From Tengunoibacter tsumagoiensis (GTDB lineage: Bacteria; Chloroflexota; Ktedonobacteria; Ktedonobacterales; Ktedonobacteraceae): 64,000 nt of DNA. Numbering within the stretch: the first letter of the stretch is position 1; each line of letters begins with the position of its first letter. Of this stretch, positions 53,900 to 63,192 are shown one piece after another. The notes under the pieces are model-generated. The model was not told the DNA's origin. It searched no databases and was given only the letters and a program-made list of their open reading frames with translations. The translations under genes were made by a program, and so were the position numbers. The DNA is taken from the NCBI RefSeq assembly GCF_003967535.1, contig NZ_BIFR01000002.1, forward strand, positions 2,170,001 through 2,234,000, in the 5' to 3' direction.

Positions 53900-54736
53900 C
53901 TAGCTATTTGAGCTCGATCTGACTTGTGTGAAGTGCGCAAAGTGGGCAAGTTGTCTTTGTGCTTGCCAATCACAGATCTCTTCTAAGTCTGCTACAGGCT
54001 GCTGCGTAGTGGGAACAGTGTGCAAATAGGGTGGAGGGCCAAATTCTGGTGTTAAAGTAGACTGCTCTACTCCCTGGGCAGCCTGGGCAGCCCAAATTAT
54101 CTCCCACCAGCGTTCATGAGCTTCTACATACTGCTGATAGGCCTGAAGACGGGGATCGGGTACCTGAGGACCCTCCTCGTACCCTACACGAGCATGCAGG
54201 TGTATTGTCTGCCGGGCACAGACCTTGAGGGTCTCGATCTGATCATCAAGCAAACGCTCACAGACACAGACCCAATGGCTAAGATCAGCACATAATTTTA
54301 AATCGGGGAAAGCTTCTACCAGTTGACGAGTAATGCGCGGGTAAAAAAAGATGCGTCCTCGGTGGGTCTCATGGGCAATGGGAATACCTGCTTCCTTCTC
54401 GATTGCCAATGCTTGAGCATAAAATTCTTTGCTCTCTTCAAAACTCCATGTATCGGAGCCACTATGACAATTGATTTTTAGTGGCGCAAAGTCTTTTGCT
54501 ACTGCAACCTGTTGTTGAAATGAGTGGAGATGCTCTTCTACATTTTTCCCTGAAGTAAAGATCTGAGGAATATAGAAAAGCTCGTGAGTAGTCAGTAAAG
54601 TATGGAGCGAAGAGCGCTCTTCTTCTGGTGGAATCCCCACTTCAATAGCTTGATACCCCCGGGCTTTAAAACGTGGAAAAAGCTCCGCCCATTCGCCTTC
54701 CACTCCCCACAAATGTCGAACTAACAATAACTCCAT
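53900..54736 (-). CDS. Sugar phosphate isomerase/epimerase-like TIM barrel protein
   Basis: The ATG at 54734-54736 (MELLLVRHLWG) has AAGGAG seven bases upstream. 278 residues of the AP-endonuclease-2/xylose-isomerase fold: KINCHSGSDTW and HETHRGR carry metal-ligand His/Glu residues, with DLSHWVC for the Asp/His and a C-terminal EFGPPPY for the last Glu. The specific substrate cannot be inferred. Single gene. Confidence 0.83.
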   Translation of the reverse strand: MELLLVRHLWGVEGEWAELFPRFKARGYQAIEVGIPPEEERSSLHTLLTTHELFYIPQIFTSGKNVEEHLHSFQQQVAVAKDFAPLKINCHSGSDTWSFEESKEFYAQALAIEKEAGIPIAHETHRGRIFFYPRITRQLVEAFPDLKLCADLSHWVCVCERLLDDQIETLKVCARQTIHLHARVGYEEGPQVPDPRLQAYQQYVEAHERWWEIIWAAQAAQGVEQSTLTPEFGPPPYLHTVPTTQQPVADLEEICDWQAQRQLAHFAHFTQVRSSSNS

Positions 54737-55062
54737 GTCTATCTCCTTCAATGTAAATATAAAAAATTTTCCATACATGACGCTCTAAGGCTCTCGAACA
54801 CACATCTTTTCTATCTTATCATTTTTTTATCTGTCCATAGACCGTGTCATTGACTCTCTGAAATGCTGTACAAATACAGATGCCAGACACGCTCTCTGTC
54901 CTTCAATGACAGTTATCAAACATACATTGAACTACACCATAATTATAAATTGTTCCATCTCCTTTTTTAGAACACATGATTGAAGCGAAAAGATGACCTT
55001 ATTCGTGCTAATAAGGAAGTTGAAATTGTTCCATCTTTCATTGACACGGAGGTTATATATAT
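54737..55062. other. Divergent promoter region
   Basis: About 325 bases between the isomerase-like gene and the GlsB-like gene. No gene or clear operator. Confidence 0.4.
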
Positions 55063-55407
55063 ATGCATATTACTGTTACAAATCTCATTGTCTGGCTCAT
55101 TATCGCTTTAATTGGTGGAGTTATTGGAGAGGTGATTGCACGTCGTCGCGCACGTGATGGGATTGTTGGAGCAACTATCGTCGGATTTATCGGTATGTTT
55201 CTTGTTGTTGGGCTGCTTGGCATCCATATCGCAGGTGATATCTGGAAAGCAGATATTCCAATATTCACTTCATTAATCGTCGCTGCCCTGAGTGTGGCTC
55301 TCTGGAGTGGGCTCTTTTATCGCCATGTCTATCGCCGTGGTTATGAGCGCTACTATCGCCGCGGAACCTATGTACGTCGCCCACGCCGCCGCTTTCGTCT
55401 ATTCTAA
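55063..55407 (+). CDS. GlsB/YeaQ/YmgE-family small membrane protein
   Basis: 114 residues. The conserved start (IVWLIIALIGGVIGEVIARR, then GIVGATIVGFIGMFLVVGLLG) is that of transglycosylase-associated/GlsB stress proteins, with three helices. The C-terminal 35 residues are very rich in Arg and Tyr, a cytosolic basic tail that most members lack. In other bacteria these proteins are induced by envelope or general stress. Confidence 0.88.
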   Translation: MHITVTNLIVWLIIALIGGVIGEVIARRRARDGIVGATIVGFIGMFLVVGLLGIHIAGDIWKADIPIFTSLIVAALSVALWSGLFYRHVYRRGYERYYRRGTYVRRPRRRFRLF

Positions 55408-55417
55408 GATGAATAAT

Positions 55418-55465
55418 CCCATAAAGAAGAGCTCTGCTTGTGTATGCAGAGCTCTTCTTTATGGG
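55418..55465. terminator. Two-way terminator, 20-bp perfect stem
   Basis: Arms 55418-55437 and 55446-55465 with an 8-base loop, between convergent genes. Confidence 0.83.
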
Positions 55466-55540
55466 AAGTTCAAACCAACGAAAACGACCCTTATCTTTTG
55501 TAATGATGTTCTAAAGAGAAAATTCTATCCAGATACTAGC

Positions 55541-56548
55541 TCAGGCACCCGTTGTAGCTGGCACCTTTAAGGGAAGTGCAAATCCCCAATCTAATAACTG
55601 CTCAGCATCCAGGAAGCGCTGCTCTTTCGCTCTGGTATCGTTCTCATCGTCTCCTTGCACTTTCTCATGTAAGATGACACCAATCAAGTGATGGCCCGCA
55701 CTGAATGCAGAGAAGACCAGACATGGACCAGCCTCAGGGGTGTAACCCGTTTTGACACCCGTCACAGCCGGATAAAACTTAAGTAGTTCATTTGTATTAT
55801 CCCAGGTCGTATAAGAGCGATGTGTTCCACTGGCAGGCAGTTCATAGTGCTGAAGCTGAACTATTTGCGCAAAGAGGGGATTCTTTAATGCGATTCTGGT
55901 TAACTGAGCAAGATCAGCTGCTGTACTATAATGATTCACATTCGTGGCGTCGGTCTTTCCATCTGCTGTCTGAACAGTTAATCCATCGGGGTTAATGAAG
56001 TGCGTGTTCTTTAAGTGGAGTTTCTGAGCATAGGCGTTCATCTCTTGCACAAATGCAGCAGGTGAACCACTAATCGCATCAGCAATAGCAACAGCAGCAT
56101 CATCACCGGAAGGCAGCATTAAAGCATAGAGAAGATCAATTAATGGAAGCTGATCTCCTACTGCAAGTTGAGCCGTACTTCCATTATTGTGTAGAGCCTC
56201 GTCTGGAGCATCCTGCTTAATGGTAACGATCTGGTCCAGCTTTCCTTTTTGTAATGCGACCAGTGCTGTCATAATTTTCGTTGTGCTCGCCATTGGCACC
56301 CGTTGATCACCATTGATATTGAGTAAGATATTTCCTGTATCTTGATCCAAAAGATACACTTCTTGAGCATGAAGCGTTGGCGGAGTTACACCAATTGACG
56401 ACAGGACAGGAGCTGGCGGCGGGGCTGGCGGCGGGTTAATTACCGCAAGTAGGCTATTACCAACCGGCGTAAAGGCTGCGAATAAACCTACCACAATAAC
56501 CTCTACCGCGATCATGATGAAGATGGTTGCAAACACATATCGTTTCAT
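55541..56548 (-). CDS. D-alanyl-D-alanine carboxypeptidase (peptidase S11)
   Basis: 335 residues with one N-terminal signal/anchor helix and a proline-rich stretch (about 38-48). The nucleophile motif is S-T-T-K in PMASTTKIMTAL, the second motif reads S-G-D rather than S-x-N in LPSGDDAA, and K-T-G is in GVKTGYTPEAG. It trims the terminal D-Ala of peptidoglycan stem peptides outside the membrane. It follows the phospholipase D-family gene by 106 bases on the same strand, so they may be co-transcribed. Confidence 0.92.
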   Translation of the reverse strand: MKRYVFATIFIMIAVEVIVVGLFAAFTPVGNSLLAVINPPPAPPPAPVLSSIGVTPPTLHAQEVYLLDQDTGNILLNINGDQRVPMASTTKIMTALVALQKGKLDQIVTIKQDAPDEALHNNGSTAQLAVGDQLPLIDLLYALMLPSGDDAAVAIADAISGSPAAFVQEMNAYAQKLHLKNTHFINPDGLTVQTADGKTDATNVNHYSTAADLAQLTRIALKNPLFAQIVQLQHYELPASGTHRSYTTWDNTNELLKFYPAVTGVKTGYTPEAGPCLVFSAFSAGHHLIGVILHEKVQGDDENDTRAKEQRFLDAEQLLDWGFALPLKVPATTGA

Positions 56549-56654
56549 AAAAACCTCAATATATCAATCTTATCCAGATTATACCGTCCAAAAAGAAAAA
56601 GAGAAACTATCCTGTCAAAAACTTTGTCAATGCCAGTACAAAGGTACACTTTTA

Positions 56655-57935
56655 CTACATGATAAAACGCAATGGAGTGAGAATACGCTCGCTAAATTTA
56701 ACATAAAATGGTCTATGTCCCCACTTCTCTAGATGTAATTCGATGACATTTTCAGTGTCACATCTAAAAAGCTCTTCCATCTGCTGTGCAAATTCATCAC
56801 TATAAATTTCGACATTAATCTCGTAATTACCAATAGAGCTTAAACGGTCAAGATTTGCTGTTCCTATGGTTGACCATTGACCATCGATGGTGCATGTTTT
56901 CGCATGGAGCATCGCTGGAAGATAGCCCAATACATGGATTCCTGCTTCGAGACATTCTGTAAAATAGCTACGAGCAATCCAATCTGCAAGCACATGATTC
57001 GATCTCCATGGCACAAGAATACTTACCTCTACTCCTCGTTGAGCCGCCATCTTTAACGCTTCCAACAGATCGCGATCTGGCATAAAATAGGCATTCGATA
57101 ACTTGATTGAGGTCTCTGCGCGCTGAATGGCTTCAATATACATATCGCGAATAGGAAATGTCAGGCGCATAGCATCATTTCCATGAAGTAGTATCAACGG
57201 ATTAAACGTACGATGATAGTGCTTTGTAATACATTGATCTTTTGGGCAGAACCGATTCCAAAAGTCGATAAAAGATTGTGCTATTTCTGCTGCGAATGGA
57301 CCGGCAATGCGCAAATGAGTATCACGCCAGGATGATGCATACAGACTGCCAATGTTATAACCACCAATAAAACTGATTTTCCCATCAATGATTAAAAGTT
57401 TCCGATGATCCAGGGAATAGCGTCTGGGATCAAGAAGAGACCATGGACGAAGAAAACCTCGGTATTCAACGACATGGATGCGAGGGTCAAATACTTTGAA
57501 TTCTCTGGGAACGACGAGGTTTCCAAAACTATCAAAAATAACGTAGACCTCAATACCCTCTGCCGCTTTCTGGGCTAAATGGACCTTGAAATCCCAACCA
57601 GCAGGATCATCTTTCCAGATATATGATTCTATATAAATAGTCTCTTTCGCCTGATCAATCGCTTCCAACATGGCGGCATAGAGATCTTGACCATAACAAT
57701 AGAGTTGAAGGCAGTTCTTACCAACAGCTATATCTGGAAATTGCCGATGGGGAAAGATTACCCGCTGCTTGCGCTTTTTATCCAATGACGCAATCACCAG
57801 CAAGATAGAGGCTATCAGAAGTTGTAAGGCAGCCAGTCCTCCAATCGCCAGACGAAAGGCCCGTCCAATCAACAGATGGAAATGACGCTTTCTCAGATTC
57901 AATCTCTTTATCTGAAGCTGTATATATTCTCGCAT
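56655..57935 (-). CDS. Phospholipase D-family protein, probable cardiolipin synthase
   Basis: 426 residues: one N-terminal membrane helix (about 30-50), then two PLD domains with HKD motifs HRKLLIIDG and HAKTCTIDG, each followed by the Gly-Gly/Gly-Thr-x-N completing residues (GGYNIG and GTANLD). It probably joins two phosphatidylglycerol molecules into cardiolipin. The single helix and length match the Cls/ClsB range. Confidence 0.9.
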   Translation of the reverse strand: MREYIQLQIKRLNLRKRHFHLLIGRAFRLAIGGLAALQLLIASILLVIASLDKKRKQRVIFPHRQFPDIAVGKNCLQLYCYGQDLYAAMLEAIDQAKETIYIESYIWKDDPAGWDFKVHLAQKAAEGIEVYVIFDSFGNLVVPREFKVFDPRIHVVEYRGFLRPWSLLDPRRYSLDHRKLLIIDGKISFIGGYNIGSLYASSWRDTHLRIAGPFAAEIAQSFIDFWNRFCPKDQCITKHYHRTFNPLILLHGNDAMRLTFPIRDMYIEAIQRAETSIKLSNAYFMPDRDLLEALKMAAQRGVEVSILVPWRSNHVLADWIARSYFTECLEAGIHVLGYLPAMLHAKTCTIDGQWSTIGTANLDRLSSIGNYEINVEIYSDEFAQQMEELFRCDTENVIELHLEKWGHRPFYVKFSERILTPLRFIM

Positions 57936-58261
57936 TCTTACTTCTTTCTACGTACATTCCTACTCGATACAACAAAGGAGATAACAAACTCTTCCTCGCG
58001 CGAGATTGTTATCGCAATAATAGCATACGTTTCTTACTCAAAAGTAGAGTAGTATTTATTGATAAATTACGTTAAGGTAATCCCTTCATAGTAGCAACGA
58101 TATTTATCTGATAATTCTTGTAAGATTTTTTTTGACCATCTGCAAATATTATAACTTAAATACTTCCTGACTCACAAAGTCTGGTAGGTCATGCATCTAA
58201 TTGAGGCACAAACTCGTGTATTCATTCAGAGAAATAAAATACGATACAGGAGGAAATTGAT
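57936..58261. other. Divergent promoter region
   Basis: About 325 A+T-rich bases between the cardiolipin-synthase-like and PAP2 genes. No gene or defined element was seen. Confidence 0.4.
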
Positions 58262-59068
58262 ATGTCTCAAGCTCAGCCCTTAGGGATGGAGCCTCCAGGC
58301 AGTGTACAACACGCGCCTACAGCGACAGAGACAGCCGGTGGCGAAGATCGCCGTGGTGCCTATGTACGACACATTGTTGAGGCCGCATTATGGCTCCTGG
58401 GCGCAATTGTGCTGGCAACTGGTGGCTACCTTACGCACCTGCACAAAGGTCCCTGGCCAGGAGAGCTAGAATTTTCACGATGGACTCAATCGGTTCAGTA
58501 TTGGCCATGGTTTCATGCAGTCCTCACCTTCTTTAGCTCTTTTAATGATGTCCCCCCATCGATTATTGCTACGGTGGTCGCCGTCCTTTTCTTCCTTATT
58601 ATGCGCTGGTTTCGCCAGGCCTTGTTTTTTGCTTTAACTATTATCTATGGTAATGGCATCAATATTCTGATTGGAGCATATGTAGATCGGCCTCGCCCAA
58701 GTGAACATTTAATCCATGTGACTCAGAAGCTTTCAGTGAATAGTTTCCCTTCTGGACATACTGAACATGATGTTGTCTTCTATGGAACACTTCTTTACTT
58801 GAGCTTTACTAAATCTGTACGAAATTGGCGCTATTATCGATACCTTATTCCACTTCAGATCTTTGCACTCTGTGCCATTCTTTGTATTGGCTATTCACGC
58901 GTCCTTGAAGGTGAGCACTGGCTCACCGATGTTCTTGGGGGCTATCTCTCCGGGCTCCTCTGGCTTTTCCTGTTTATCTTTATCTATCGGCTCGATACGC
59001 AGCAACAGGCTGAACGTAAGGCTAACAGGCAGGTAAAGACGCAAGCAGAGCCACACATCCAGGCGTAG
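58262..59068 (+). CDS. PAP2-family membrane phosphatase
   Basis: 268 residues with about six helices after a 40-residue hydrophilic N-terminus. The phosphatase motifs are DRPRP, PSGH (SFPSGHTEHDV) and SRVLEGEHWLTDVLGG. The lysine that usually begins motif 1 (K-x6-RP) is replaced by Gly. Likely substrates are undecaprenyl diphosphate or lipid phosphates on the outer face. AGGAGG precedes the ATG. Confidence 0.88.
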   Translation: MSQAQPLGMEPPGSVQHAPTATETAGGEDRRGAYVRHIVEAALWLLGAIVLATGGYLTHLHKGPWPGELEFSRWTQSVQYWPWFHAVLTFFSSFNDVPPSIIATVVAVLFFLIMRWFRQALFFALTIIYGNGINILIGAYVDRPRPSEHLIHVTQKLSVNSFPSGHTEHDVVFYGTLLYLSFTKSVRNWRYYRYLIPLQIFALCAILCIGYSRVLEGEHWLTDVLGGYLSGLLWLFLFIFIYRLDTQQQAERKANRQVKTQAEPHIQA

Positions 59069-59090
59069 AATTACATATCGTTCATTGAGC

Positions 59091-59144
59091 GACAGGAAAA
59101 GAGAGCATGTCAACATTTCGTTGATGATGCTCTCTTTTCCTGTC
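59091..59144. terminator. Two-way terminator, 18-bp perfect stem
   Basis: Arms 59091-59108 and 59127-59144 with an inner TCAAC/GTTGA stem, between the convergent PAP2 and phosphofructokinase genes. Confidence 0.85.
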
Positions 59145-59162
59145 ACCTGTGGTATTTACCCC

Positions 59163-60383
59163 TTATGAATGGCTCTGTGGGTGGTACGTTCCGCGTAAAC
59201 GTTCAAAGCGAGGTCGATAACGCTCTGTATGATAGTCAGCAGGATCTACACGACGTGCTGTAAGGTCCTTACCAGGGATATCGGTACAAATAAACTCGCC
59301 ATGGCGATAAGCTGCCATCACAGCATGTATGCCCTCTTCAACCTGACTCATAATTACATTTGCGTAATAGATAGCCATGTGCTTGTCGTAGACTTCAGGC
59401 TCACCACTGCGCAGAAAATAGGTCAGATCAATGGGGAGAAACCTTACGCCTGGAATCCGACTGCTCAACTCGTCGCTTAAGAATTCTGCCACATTCACTT
59501 TTTTCTTGTGTCCATAGGCATCCGCCTCGCCAACTGTCGGTACTGGCACGCCCATGTTGGCACCTTCCGACATAATGACAAAAGAATATCCTTCGGGTTC
59601 CTCTCGATCTTTCAGAACTAAATCGGCCAGATGGTCAATGTTGATCGGTACTTCAGGAATAATCAGACGATGCGCCCAGGTTACTGTGGCAGTTTCAAGA
59701 GCGGTAAAGCCTGCATCACGACCAAACATCCGGAAAAGGACTGTCTCCCGATGTGAACCAGCCGTTGAGCGAATCCGATTGATAAACTCTTCGGCCCGAC
59801 TAATGGCTGTCTGAAAACCAATACAGTACTCTGTCCCTGGAACATCATTGTCCATTGTTTTAGGAATGCCCCAGACAGGGATGCCTGCCGCAGCTAATTT
59901 CGAACCGTAGCTCAACGTATCATCGCCCCCAATGACGACCAAGCCATCTAACTGAAGAAATTCCAGGTTAGCTATCACTTCTTTGGTCAGATCAACACGA
60001 TCAGTTGAAGCGTGACCATCAGCATATGATGCTAAATGAGCAGGTAGTTCACCAACTTTCGTATTGCCTGGATTTGTGCGAGATGACTGCAAAATAGTGC
60101 CGCCCTGTCGATCAATGTTACGAGTATTTAAGCGAGTTAATGGCATAAGATAGCCAGATGTCCAGCTTTCTGGTTTCTCTTCAGAGAAGGTAAGCTCTTC
60201 AATACTACGCGAACGATCCAGGAAGGTGATGCCTTCCCACCCGGCACGTAATCCCATGACACGAATACCCATTGTTTCGGCACGATATACTAACGCTTTA
60301 ATGGCCGCATTGAGTCCCGGCACGTCACCACCACCTGTCAAAACCCCTAACGACCGAATAGGGCTCGATACATGTCCTGGCAT
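59163..60383 (-). CDS. pfp: 6-phosphofructokinase, pyrophosphate-type active site
   Basis: The ATG at 60381-60383 follows a GGGGGG run; 406 residues. N-terminal GGGDVPGLNA is the phosphate loop. Two positions decide the phosphoryl donor: after GGD comes Asp (GGDD at 152-155, D155), where ATP enzymes have Gly, and K175 in PKTMDND, where ATP-specific PfkA has Gly (PGTIDND). Both match pyrophosphate-dependent enzymes. The substrate motif MFGRDAGF follows. It would phosphorylate fructose-6-phosphate reversibly with PPi. Single gene. Confidence 0.86.
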   Translation of the reverse strand: MPGHVSSPIRSLGVLTGGGDVPGLNAAIKALVYRAETMGIRVMGLRAGWEGITFLDRSRSIEELTFSEEKPESWTSGYLMPLTRLNTRNIDRQGGTILQSSRTNPGNTKVGELPAHLASYADGHASTDRVDLTKEVIANLEFLQLDGLVVIGGDDTLSYGSKLAAAGIPVWGIPKTMDNDVPGTEYCIGFQTAISRAEEFINRIRSTAGSHRETVLFRMFGRDAGFTALETATVTWAHRLIIPEVPINIDHLADLVLKDREEPEGYSFVIMSEGANMGVPVPTVGEADAYGHKKKVNVAEFLSDELSSRIPGVRFLPIDLTYFLRSGEPEVYDKHMAIYYANVIMSQVEEGIHAVMAAYRHGEFICTDIPGKDLTARRVDPADYHTERYRPRFERLRGTYHPQSHS

Positions 60384-60673
60384 AATACATCCCCCCTCAC
60401 TTACATACAATGCATTTGTATGTCTATAAATAGACTCTTATCGCAATAGTACTGGTTGGCACGTCAAAAAGGTACACTAAAAATTATAGCACCTTCTCTC
60501 AGAAGAGGTCATCATATCATCTCTCACCCCCAAACAGTATTTTTACCTATGTTGAGGCTAAACTGTATCTGATAACAATAACAAAACGTTTTGAAAGTGA
60601 AGGGCTCTATGGAGTGGATGTATATTCTATACAGAGATGTGCAAACTTCTGATAGGATAGAGGAGGTATTTTC

Positions 60674-61129
60674 ATGTTACACAAAGAGATCTTGCATTTA
60701 AAACATGTTCATCATGCGTCTGTACCATCAGGCTGGTCCTTTTATCACCATCCTGTTTTTCATATGCCTGATAGCTATAGTTTTGTTGTGCTTTGCCTGC
60801 TTCTTGGTTTCCTTGCTATCTGGATCTGGACATTGATCGATTGTTATACATCCGAGGCCCTGCATGGCAATACGAAAGTGTTATGGTTTGTTCTTCTCAT
60901 TCTTTTCCCTATTCCTGGAATTATCGGTTATCTCATTTTAGAACGGCGACCGCATGTCCATCAACCTGCACAGAAACATTCGACTCAATTATTTTATCAG
61001 CCAGCACAAACATATAAAGCTGGCTATCGACAGACCGAGCAAAAACCTCGTGTCGATTCCGCCTCTCCTACGATCTGGCAAGGTTACGAGGTTCCCTGGG
61101 CATCCTATCCAGAACCAATACAAGAATAG
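60674..61129 (+). CDS. Small membrane protein with PLDc_N-like helices
   Basis: 151 residues. Two helices (SFVVLCLLLGFLAIWIWTLID and VLWFVLLILFPIPGIIGYLIL) match the phospholipase D N-terminal (PLDc_N) module, with the conserved D-C between and P-I-P-G in the second helix; no PLD domain follows. The ends are hydrophilic and His/Gln-rich. Role unknown. AGGAGG lies before the ATG. It converges with the dehydratase gene after 14 bases. Confidence 0.75.
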   Translation: MLHKEILHLKHVHHASVPSGWSFYHHPVFHMPDSYSFVVLCLLLGFLAIWIWTLIDCYTSEALHGNTKVLWFVLLILFPIPGIIGYLILERRPHVHQPAQKHSTQLFYQPAQTYKAGYRQTEQKPRVDSASPTIWQGYEVPWASYPEPIQE

Positions 61130-61143
61130 CATTTGATCCTTAA

Positions 61144-62868
61144 TTAGGAACGTCCTACAATTGGCAGAATGAAAGGCAGATCCTCTTCTGATGCTGGTTT
61201 AAGAAAATCAAAGTCACACCCTTCATCTGGCTGAAGAACATGTTCGGCATATAAACGAGGGTATCCTCGTCTGTGCTCAGGCAGTGCCGGAGACCACGAT
61301 GCTCTGCGTTGCGCCCACTCTTCTTCGGTTATCAACAAGGATAATGTTCGTGCTTCTACATTCAGTTCAATGAGATCACCATCTTGCACAAACGCAAGAG
61401 GTCCTCCAATACTGGCCTCTGGGGATATGTGCAGGATAATTGTACCCGAGCTCGTTCCACTCATACGGGAATCGCTGATGCGCACGATATCTTTGATTCC
61501 TTGCATTAATAATTTTTTAGGAATAGGTATTGATCCCCATTCGGGCAGGCCAGGCACCCCTACGGCTCCAGCATTGCGCAACACGAGGACAGACTCTGCC
61601 GTAACAGGAAGTTCAGGGTCATCAATTCGCTCAATCAGGTCACTATAAGAATGAAATACTAGTGCTGGCCCACAGTGATTATAGAGCTGTGGAGAGGCTG
61701 TACTAACTCTTAAGATAGCTCCGCGCGGAGCAAGATTTCCACGCAGCACAGCCAGTGACCCCAGAGGATACAGAGGCTCCTGCACAGAATGGATGACATC
61801 ATGATCTCGAAGCGAAATGGTTTCTAAAGTAGCTTTGAGCGGCTGACCGGTCACCGTAATACACTCAAGATGCAGTTGTTCCTGGAGCACTTTCATCAAG
61901 GCAGGCACGCCACCAGCCGCATGAAAATCATGCATGAGTCGTGTACCAGAAGGTTGAAGGTTGAGAAGAGTGGGAGTACTTTGAGAGAATACATCAAAAT
62001 CGTCCAGGGTCAATGGGACACAGAGCCTTCCCGCAATAGCAAGTAAGTGAATGACAGCATTTGTCGATCCGCCCGATGCGAGATAGATACGGAGAGCATT
62101 TTCAAAAGCGTTACGTGTCATAATCTGTGCAGGTCTTAGATCACGTAGCACCAGTTCAACCGCTCGACGCCCGCTTAATTCGGCAGCAGACAATCTTTGC
62201 GCATTGGTAGCTGGAATAGTCGCTGTTCCAGGAAGCATCATACCTAAAGCTTCAGAGAGAACCGTCATGGTAGATGCAGTTCCCATGGTATTGCAGGTTC
62301 CAACTCCACTTGAATAGTCCTCTTCGAACTCTTGCCACTCTTTTTCGCTTAACTTGCCCGTACGATAGGCATCCAGATACTGCCAGAGATCAGTGCCTGA
62401 ACCAAGCTCTTGACCCTTCCAGCGTCCAGCCGCCTTTGGTCCTGCACAAACCTGTATAGCGGGCAGGTTAGCGCTGGCTGCACCCATCAATTGAGCAGGG
62501 GTGATTTTATCGCACCCCGTCAGCAGCACGACGCCATCAAGCGGGTAAGAGCGTAATGTCTCTTCAATCTCCATCGCGAGAAGATTGCGATACAACATCG
62601 CACTGGGTTTCATGAGTTCTTCACCCAGAGACATGGTATGAAACTCAAGAGGAACACCACCAGCAGCAATAATGCCCCGCTTAACTGCATCTGCAATCAA
62701 TTTTAGACCGAGGTTACAATTGTTCAGTTCGCTCCATGAATTAGCAATTCCAATGACTGGCTTGCCAGCAAAGAACTCACGCGACCAACCGAGCGTACGC
62801 AAAACAGAACGGCTCTGCGGCCCTAACTCATCTCGTCCTTCAAACCATTCGGCACTACGTAATCTCAT
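61144..62868 (-). CDS. IlvD/Edd-family dehydratase, sugar-acid type
   Basis: The ATG at 62866-62868 has AGGA just upstream and matches the family's MRLRSAEWFEG start; an earlier GTG is less likely. 574 residues. Fe-S cysteines are in NSWSELNNCNLG, LLTGCDKITPAQ and GVGTCNTMGTASTM. The start RSxxWF and the spacing recall L-arabonate/D-xylonate dehydratases more than IlvD. It would dehydrate an aldonic acid to a 2-keto-3-deoxy acid. It is divergent from a GntR regulator; shared TTGTATACAA sites lie between. Valine-pathway activity is a possible alternative. Confidence 0.87.
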   Translation of the reverse strand: MRLRSAEWFEGRDELGPQSRSVLRTLGWSREFFAGKPVIGIANSWSELNNCNLGLKLIADAVKRGIIAAGGVPLEFHTMSLGEELMKPSAMLYRNLLAMEIEETLRSYPLDGVVLLTGCDKITPAQLMGAASANLPAIQVCAGPKAAGRWKGQELGSGTDLWQYLDAYRTGKLSEKEWQEFEEDYSSGVGTCNTMGTASTMTVLSEALGMMLPGTATIPATNAQRLSAAELSGRRAVELVLRDLRPAQIMTRNAFENALRIYLASGGSTNAVIHLLAIAGRLCVPLTLDDFDVFSQSTPTLLNLQPSGTRLMHDFHAAGGVPALMKVLQEQLHLECITVTGQPLKATLETISLRDHDVIHSVQEPLYPLGSLAVLRGNLAPRGAILRVSTASPQLYNHCGPALVFHSYSDLIERIDDPELPVTAESVLVLRNAGAVGVPGLPEWGSIPIPKKLLMQGIKDIVRISDSRMSGTSSGTIILHISPEASIGGPLAFVQDGDLIELNVEARTLSLLITEEEWAQRRASWSPALPEHRRGYPRLYAEHVLQPDEGCDFDFLKPASEEDLPFILPIVGRS

Positions 62869-62962
62869 CTGTCCTATCAATCCTCTATACGAAGCCACTA
62901 GAAGCGCTCTTACTCAACCCATCGTGTTGTTAGAAGTATAAGTCGTCGGCACTATAGCTTCC

Positions 62963-62974
62963 TTTGTATACAAA
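62963..62974. promoter_or_regulatory. GntR-type operator site 1
   Basis: 12-bp perfect palindrome with the core TTGTATACAA, 95 bases before the dehydratase start. Confidence 0.6.
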
Positions 62975-63123
62975 CATACCGATAGCTTTCGCTAAAAAAT
63001 AAAGGAATCGCATCTAAATAGCTATTTTCATGAAAATTATATGCGCTCTCTATCATAAAGTCAAGCTTATTTGCACATAAGCCTGCAAAATAGATTGACT
63101 TTTCGTCCATTCCTCATGTATCT

Positions 63124-63133
63124 TTGTATACAA
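63124..63133. promoter_or_regulatory. GntR-type operator site 2
   Basis: The same TTGTATACAA core, 60 bases before the GntR gene. Two identical cores in one intergenic region fit control of both divergent genes by the adjacent FCD regulator. Confidence 0.62.
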
Positions 63134-63192
63134 GGTTAGTACTGTATTTATCTCCCCCTTTACTGTAACCATTCCATTGAGAAAGCAGTTTT

